Source: Candidatus Fermentibacterota bacterium (lineage in GTDB: Bacteria; JAFGKV01). From it: a DNA stretch of 10,034 nt. Shown here piece after piece: positions 5,896 to 10,034 of the stretch. The stretch spans positions 1 to 10,034 of the forward strand of contig JAUXFG010000144.1 in the NCBI GenBank assembly GCA_030620115.1, read 5' to 3'. Each line of letters starts with the position of its first letter. Within the stretch, counting starts at the first letter, position 1. The notes below the pieces were generated by a model that searched no databases, was not told the origin of the DNA, and saw only the letters and a list, made by a program, of their open reading frames with translations. The position numbers and the translations under genes were made by a program.

Positions 5896-7953
5896 TCATG
5901 CCTGAGGCAGGATGGTGATTGCTACCTTGCACTGCTTCAGGAATCCTGTCTTTTGATCCGCACGCTCAATCAACATGGCGTCTTCCCGCGAGACAACCAG
6001 GTCCGACCGGTGCTTTCCCGTGGCGTCTACCGCCCGTACGACCAGTGGATTGGAACCTATGCGCTTTTTTGCTTTGTCACGGGCCGTCTCCGGCGAGTCG
6101 GACCAACTCGCATAACCCTTGCTCAGTGCCACTTCCCGGGAGGCGGTGCGCTCGCCGTACACCTCTTCACCGTCCTGGGAGAAGATCCTGGGCTTCAATG
6201 CGGCCCGTGCCCCCAGGTAGGAGGCGTCGAGGATGAGACCAGTGAAGTCCTTGCCTACTGACTCGCTGACATTGGTGGAAGTCAGATGCGCGCCCTGAGC
6301 AAGATCTCTCGCGCCGCGGTCTACTGTGCGCAGAGAATCAATGAGGGTTCGGACAAGACTCGCTGCTGCCGTGGCTTCATGGGTCGCCTGCTCTAGCTCG
6401 TTCGAATCACTGCTCGACGTCAAAGCCACGGCGTGAATTTGCTGTGCCTGTGTTTCTGCCGCGGCCGTACGCTCCTCGAGACTCGCGACTCGTTGCTGCA
6501 GAGTCTTCGCCTCTTCCAAGCTCTGCCGCAACTCCTCTATGGATGTCTGCATCTCCTCCGTACGCTCTGTGGCAGAGAGCTGCTCCACCGCCGTGGCAAC
6601 CTCAGCCAGGGCAGCTGCTCCTTGTTGCTGAAGCAGCTGCTGTCGCTGCCTCGTTTTGACCAGTTCCGTGTTGATCCGCGAATTCTCCTGAAGAAGCCGC
6701 TGGATCACCTCATGGTTGGAAAAAGACCCACGGATGCTGAGGCTGTCAATGGCAAGTCTGGCTTCTCGCAACTCTGAAGAGAGCCCCGAGATCTCTCCTC
6801 GGGCGGCCTTTGCCTCTGCAAAGGCCCGTTGTGCCTCTTCCAGGCCGGCCTCGGCTGCAGGGACGCCTTCCGTCACCTGTGCATTGGCTCCCAGAAGAGA
6901 GGAGAGAGCCTCTTCAGTTTTCCGTCTCGCGCCATCAGCCAGCTGCCGCGCTTCTTCAACCTCAGACTGAAGTCGTTTTGTCACGTCCAAGGCCTCGACG
7001 AGCTCACTGCTTCGAGTGCTTGCCGCTTCGCCGGCGTCCCGTGCATCCTGGGCCGCTTTCTTTGCGTCTTCAGCCGCTTGTTCGAGTCGCCGTGCCATGT
7101 TGCGAGCTTCCTGAGTGGCCCGTACAACCTCCTCGAGCTCTGCCGACGAAGGGTATTGGGCTTGGATCTCTCTACCCTGATCGTCAACCTTTGCTGCAGT
7201 TTCGGCCAGAGCCTGGGCCAAATCTCTTGCCTCTGTTGCCAAACGAGATGCGGCGGCTGCCTGTTGGAGCGCCTGCCTCACTTCGGCATGATCGCTCCCG
7301 GTGGCAATGATTTGCTTCGCTTCCTCTGCGGACTGAAGTGCTTGTTCAACCAGTTGTTCGAACCGGTCGGCACGAGCTCTCGCTTCCTCCATTTCCGTTT
7401 GCGTGCGCCGCAAATCAGCCTGAAGCTTGAGGATCTGGGGAGATGATTCAGCAACCGGGATATGTGTGATCACCGCCTGGCTGAGTCCCTTTGAGCCGTT
7501 TATGAGTAGACCCAACCGAACACGAACCAGCAGCGAGCCGTCCTGCATGGTGGTTGGCTCTTCACTGATGATGTGTGCATTCGTGATGAGCCCCTGGACC
7601 GCGGTGTTCAGGCGTGTGTTCTTGATGACTTCGTCTTCGAATGTATTGGATGAGCTGATGTAGACGCCATGAATGGTCTCCGCGAGCTTCTCATACGCCA
7701 AGGATCTGGCGGCTTTTAGAGCCATGGTGTAGCAGTGGGATTGGTTGACCGCCAGAGATGGATCACAACTCGCCTCTCCCATGGCCTCAATGTAGCCGTC
7801 ACCCCAATTGACCATGGTGGCATAGTCCGCACCCTTGTCAGTTGCTTCGAGAGGAGAAGCCGAGGCCTCCTCTTCCCACCAGTTATCCGCGCCCGCGCCG
7901 GGCGCCAACAGGAACACCACCAGAAGGAAGATCGGGAGAATTCGTCGCAACAT
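5896..7953 (-). CDS. secreted LPP20/FlgP-like protein with long central coiled coil
   Basis: A 685-residue protein with a Sec signal peptide (1-22, then DNWWEEE). Residues about 45-168 form an LPP20/FlgP-like domain (MALKAARSLAYEKLAETIHG at 77-96; cysteines C63 and C74). Residues about 570-685 repeat the C-terminal domain of the short paralogue (TGLILDASYLGARAALKPRI, GSNPLVVRAV, FLKQCKV with C675). Between them, about 172-550 is almost all Ala, Glu, Gln, Arg and Leu with heptad-like spacing and few glycines or prolines, a predicted coiled coil that could be over 500 angstroms long if continuous. So the two terminal domains are held apart by a rod, as in envelope-spanning proteins. GAGGAG at 7961-7966 sits seven bases before ATG 7953, and the gene starts 13 bases after the TPR gene. 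The C-terminal domain belongs to no family I can name. Confidence 0.82.
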   Translation of the reverse strand: MLRRILPIFLLVVFLLAPGAGADNWWEEEASASPLEATDKGADYATMVNWGDGYIEAMGEASCDPSLAVNQSHCYTMALKAARSLAYEKLAETIHGVYISSSNTFEDEVIKNTRLNTAVQGLITNAHIISEEPTTMQDGSLLVRVRLGLLINGSKGLSQAVITHIPVAESSPQILKLQADLRRTQTEMEEARARADRFEQLVEQALQSAEEAKQIIATGSDHAEVRQALQQAAAASRLATEARDLAQALAETAAKVDDQGREIQAQYPSSAELEEVVRATQEARNMARRLEQAAEDAKKAAQDARDAGEAASTRSSELVEALDVTKRLQSEVEEARQLADGARRKTEEALSSLLGANAQVTEGVPAAEAGLEEAQRAFAEAKAARGEISGLSSELREARLAIDSLSIRGSFSNHEVIQRLLQENSRINTELVKTRQRQQLLQQQGAAALAEVATAVEQLSATERTEEMQTSIEELRQSLEEAKTLQQRVASLEERTAAAETQAQQIHAVALTSSSDSNELEQATHEATAAASLVRTLIDSLRTVDRGARDLAQGAHLTSTNVSESVGKDFTGLILDASYLGARAALKPRIFSQDGEEVYGERTASREVALSKGYASWSDSPETARDKAKKRIGSNPLVVRAVDATGKHRSDLVVSREDAMLIERADQKTGFLKQCKVAITILPQA

Positions 7954-7966
7954 GATCCTACTCCTC

Positions 7967-8773
7967 TCAGTTGCAGGCTTTTTGCATATAATGTCTTGCA
8001 GCCCTGTTTGCGGGGTCGACCCCCTTCAGCCGTTTCCATAGAGCGCAGGCTTCTTGCTTTTTCCCCTGCTTCAACGCGTTCAGCGCGAGTTCGTGATAGA
8101 CCTTTGCCAGGTTGAATCGCGCTTCCTGATTCTGAGGATTGATTTGCAAGACCCTTTGCCATTGGCTGATGGCGCCTTCGAGGTCATCCTTGGCATAGAG
8201 GAGCCATCCGAGTCCGTTCCGTGCGGGCTGATGCCGAGAGTCCAAATCAAGAGCCTTGCGATAGGAGAGCTCTGCATTGGCGCTCATCTCCAGCCCATGG
8301 AATGTCGCGCCGAGACGGTAATGAGTCTCAGGCTCACCTGCGTCGGCATCTCGAGAACGCTTCAAATGCGTCAGCGCTTGTTCCGCCTGTCCCCGAAGCA
8401 GGAAGAGCGCGCCAAGGAAGTAGTGGGCCGTAGGGTTCTCGGGATCATCCTTCAGTATTGCCTCGAACTGGCCCATGGCCTGTTCGAGTTTCTCCCCATG
8501 GAGGGCGATCACACCCAGCCATAGTGCCGCGGTCTCATTTCCCGGGTCCAGGGCCTGGACGTAGTTGAACTGTGTGGCTGCGTCAGAGAGTCGATTCTGT
8601 TTCAGCAGGATCAGGCCCAGGAGGTTTCGCGCATAAGTACTCGACGGATCCAGTTGCAGCGTCCTATTCAATTTGACTTGGGCGGCGGGGTACTCACCAG
8701 AGAGGTGATCCAGATCCGCCTCCAGGATCAGATGCGTTGCTTCGTCGGTTGATGTCGCCAAGAGACTGAGCAC
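7967..8773 (-). CDS. TPR-repeat protein, probably secreted
   Basis: The ORF of 268 residues from GTG 8773 is almost entirely seven consecutive TPR units (about 12-45, 46-79, 80-113, 114-147, 148-181, 182-215 and 216-256), each ending with a pattern such as LQLDPSS, QALDPGN or LQINPQN. TPR solenoids bind other proteins. The start is doubtful. The same frame upstream of GTG reads RKTFIISLALVLSLLA (8803 to 8756), a good signal peptide that GTG 8773 would cut in half, and GTG has no ribosome site. No ATG, GTG or TTG occurs in this frame just upstream; only ATT 8842 (AGGAG close before it) and ATT 8827 are candidates. The gene overlaps the amidase by at least 46 bases, so coupled translation is likely. 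It ends in TGA, 13 bases before the next gene. Confidence 0.82.
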   Translation of the reverse strand: MLSLLATSTDEATHLILEADLDHLSGEYPAAQVKLNRTLQLDPSSTYARNLLGLILLKQNRLSDAATQFNYVQALDPGNETAALWLGVIALHGEKLEQAMGQFEAILKDDPENPTAHYFLGALFLLRGQAEQALTHLKRSRDADAGEPETHYRLGATFHGLEMSANAELSYRKALDLDSRHQPARNGLGWLLYAKDDLEGAISQWQRVLQINPQNQEARFNLAKVYHELALNALKQGKKQEACALWKRLKGVDPANRAARHYMQKACN

Positions 8774-9978
8774 CAGGGCGAGGGAGATGATGAATGTCTT
8801 GCGAGATAAGGTTTGAGCTGGCCCAATAGGCTGCCCACGAATGTCTCCTGGAACGTTTCGCTCGAAAGAAGCTGCTCTTCCCGAGGATTGCTGATAAAGG
8901 CAGCCTCCACCAGGATGGAGGGCATTTTTGCCTTGCGCAAGACAAAGAAACTGGCGCTCTTCGTTCCCCTGTCCTTAACGGGCAACTGGCGTCCAAGACC
9001 AGCCTGAACATCTTGTGCGAGGTGACTCGAGTCTTCCCAAAGAAGCTTGCGTTGGAGCTTGAAGAGTACCCACTCGATGTTGACGGGGCTCTCCTCTCGC
9101 AGTGTCTCCTCGGGTTCCGCGAAGCTGTTCTCGTACGCGGCCACACGGGCGGCTTCCTTGTCTGAGGCCCTATCCGAGCAAAAGAATGTCTCTGATCCTC
9201 TTGCTTTTCTGTTTTCCGCTGCATTGCAGTGGAGCGACAAGAACAGGTCCGCACGGTATTGATTGGCGGTGGTAGTGCGGTCGGAGAGGTTGAGGTAGTA
9301 ATCCTCCGTCCTGGTGAGGTAGGTCTTGGCAGAGCTTTGCTTCTCGATTGCTTTGGCGAGCCTCAGGCCCAACAGGAGTGTGATGTCCTTCTCCTTGGTT
9401 CCCGCCTTGCCCACCGCGCCGGGGTCATGCCCGCCGTGGCCGGGGTCGATCACGATATTCCTGATTCTCAGGTCCAATTTTCCTCTGGAGCCAAGGTCTC
9501 CCAATTCCGCGGATTCTTGCCGTGCCTTCTCTTGGAGATGCGCCATCTCAGGCGATAGAGGTGCGGTGCTTGGCGAGATGGATGCCCCAAATATGTCGAT
9601 GAGGATTCGTGGCGGCGTGCCGACCTTCTTTATGTGGACCGTGGCTCCCGTGGAGGTATCGAGCTCGAGCACGGTTTTGAACATCTCATCGGAAGGCGTG
9701 AAGATCCTCATGGCTTTCAGGGGACCAGAGGAGAACCGTTTGCTATCCTCCATGGGCAGATACAGGGCTCCCTGCAAGGTCACGGATGCCGGATCCCCCT
9801 GGAGAAGCGAGATCGGGCATTCGCCATCCAGTTCAAGAACAAGACGTGTCTGGTCCGGAAGCAACAGCGTATGGATGCGGCCGACCACGGGAATCAATCC
9901 GTCGTCGTTTCCCCATAGACACGCGGGGATAGAGCCTGCCACTAAGGGAAGTGTTCTCAGGAAGGTGCGTCTACGCAT
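8728..9978 (-). CDS. N-acetylmuramoyl-L-alanine amidase, AmiC type (AMIN plus amidase_3)
   Basis: A 416-residue zinc amidase that cleaves the bond between N-acetylmuramic acid and L-alanine in peptidoglycan, acting in the periplasm. The start RRRTFLRTLPLVAG is a twin-arginine (Tat) signal, as in E. coli AmiA and AmiC. Residues about 30-132 are an AMIN localisation domain. The catalytic domain spans about 174-392: DPGHGG with zinc ligand H181, E196 in TKEKDI, H250 in SLHCNA, and catalytic E358 in LVEAAFISN; all expected residues are present. The last 20 or so residues are a Ser/Trp-rich extension overlapping the TPR gene. A C20 after SIPA is a poor lipobox. Start ATG 9978 has no Shine-Dalgarno; a C-rich repeat lies directly before it, and the frame stays open to the window edge without ATG, GTG or TTG. 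It is the first visible gene of the operon. Confidence 0.92.
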   Translation of the reverse strand: MRRRTFLRTLPLVAGSIPACLWGNDDGLIPVVGRIHTLLLPDQTRLVLELDGECPISLLQGDPASVTLQGALYLPMEDSKRFSSGPLKAMRIFTPSDEMFKTVLELDTSTGATVHIKKVGTPPRILIDIFGASISPSTAPLSPEMAHLQEKARQESAELGDLGSRGKLDLRIRNIVIDPGHGGHDPGAVGKAGTKEKDITLLLGLRLAKAIEKQSSAKTYLTRTEDYYLNLSDRTTTANQYRADLFLSLHCNAAENRKARGSETFFCSDRASDKEAARVAAYENSFAEPEETLREESPVNIEWVLFKLQRKLLWEDSSHLAQDVQAGLGRQLPVKDRGTKSASFFVLRKAKMPSILVEAAFISNPREEQLLSSETFQETFVGSLLGQLKPYLARHSSSPSPWCSVSWRHQPTKQRI

Positions 9979-9986
9979 GGGATTGG

Positions 9987-10034
9987 AGATGGGGTGATGG
10001 GGAGATGGGGTAATGGGGTGATGGGGAGATGGGG
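9987..10034. repeat. 8-base G-rich tandem repeat with quadruplex potential
   Basis: Starting with GGGG at 9991-9994, the plus strand carries units TGATGGGG, AGATGGGG, TAATGGGG, TGATGGGG and AGATGGGG, giving six GGGG runs separated by four bases and a 24-base higher-order period. It continues past the window edge. Such spacing can form a G-quadruplex on the template strand of the amidase gene (C-rich in its mRNA leader). It begins nine bases upstream of the amidase ATG, where the ribosome site should be. Confidence 0.85.

Noticed and set aside
6829-7446. 205-codon plus-strand ORF opposite the coiled-coil protein
   Set aside because: Leu/Cys/Arg-rich composition is what the reverse strand of Glu/Ala/Gln-rich coiled-coil codons yields.
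9326-9997. 223-codon plus-strand ORF opposite the amidase
   Set aside because: Antisense shadow; the minus strand has all catalytic residues of amidase_3.

Overview
The window looks like a chromosomal segment of a Gram-negative bacterium. The evidence is a lipoprotein with a lipobox, several Sec signal peptides, an AMIN-amidase_3 cell-wall hydrolase with a Tat-type signal, and homologues of outer-membrane/periplasmic FlgT and LPP20-type proteins. Tandem 14-base intergenic repeats of the 'gttctgggttcag' kind and an SLH-containing lipoprotein suggest Desulfobacterota (deltaproteobacteria) or a related lineage. That placement is inference; no marker gene is present.

Left edge (1-406): mostly unexplained. 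It holds the possible 3' end of an ORF running in from the left, overlapping by ATGA a 44-residue ORF that begins with a SEC-C-like GRNAPCPCGS motif. Next (407-973) is a plus-strand membrane methyltransferase of the isoprenylcysteine carboxyl methyltransferase/PEMT type. It is interrupted by one in-frame TAG, after which the family's expected C-terminus continues for 20 codons. The convergent gap 974-1289 has no convincing gene. It contains a short GC-rich hairpin, three 12-base direct repeats and a perfect 40-base palindrome that may act as a bidirectional terminator.

Minus strand (2480 to 1290): a family 4 glycosyltransferase. Upstream of it (2520-2697) lies a 14-base tandem repeat array with inverted copies next to it.

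Main block (9978 down to 2698, all minus strand): six genes that overlap or are separated by 13 to 61 bases, so very likely one operon. In transcription order they are: (1) a Tat-signalled N-acetylmuramoyl-L-alanine amidase with AMIN domain; (2) a seven-repeat TPR protein; (3) a 685-residue secreted LPP20/FlgP-like protein with a central coiled coil of about 380 residues; (4) a 301-residue paralogue of the same protein lacking the coiled coil; (5) a FlgT-like periplasmic protein; (6) an outer-membrane lipoprotein joining TPRs to SLH-like repeats. In Vibrio, FlgO, FlgP (LPP20 family) and FlgT build the outer-membrane/periplasmic rings of the sheathed flagellum. No flagellar structural gene is visible here. 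My inference is a cell-envelope complex anchored at the outer membrane and peptidoglycan, working with a peptidoglycan amidase. The operon promoter lies beyond the right edge, where the window ends in an 8-base G-rich tandem repeat with quadruplex-forming potential directly before the amidase start.
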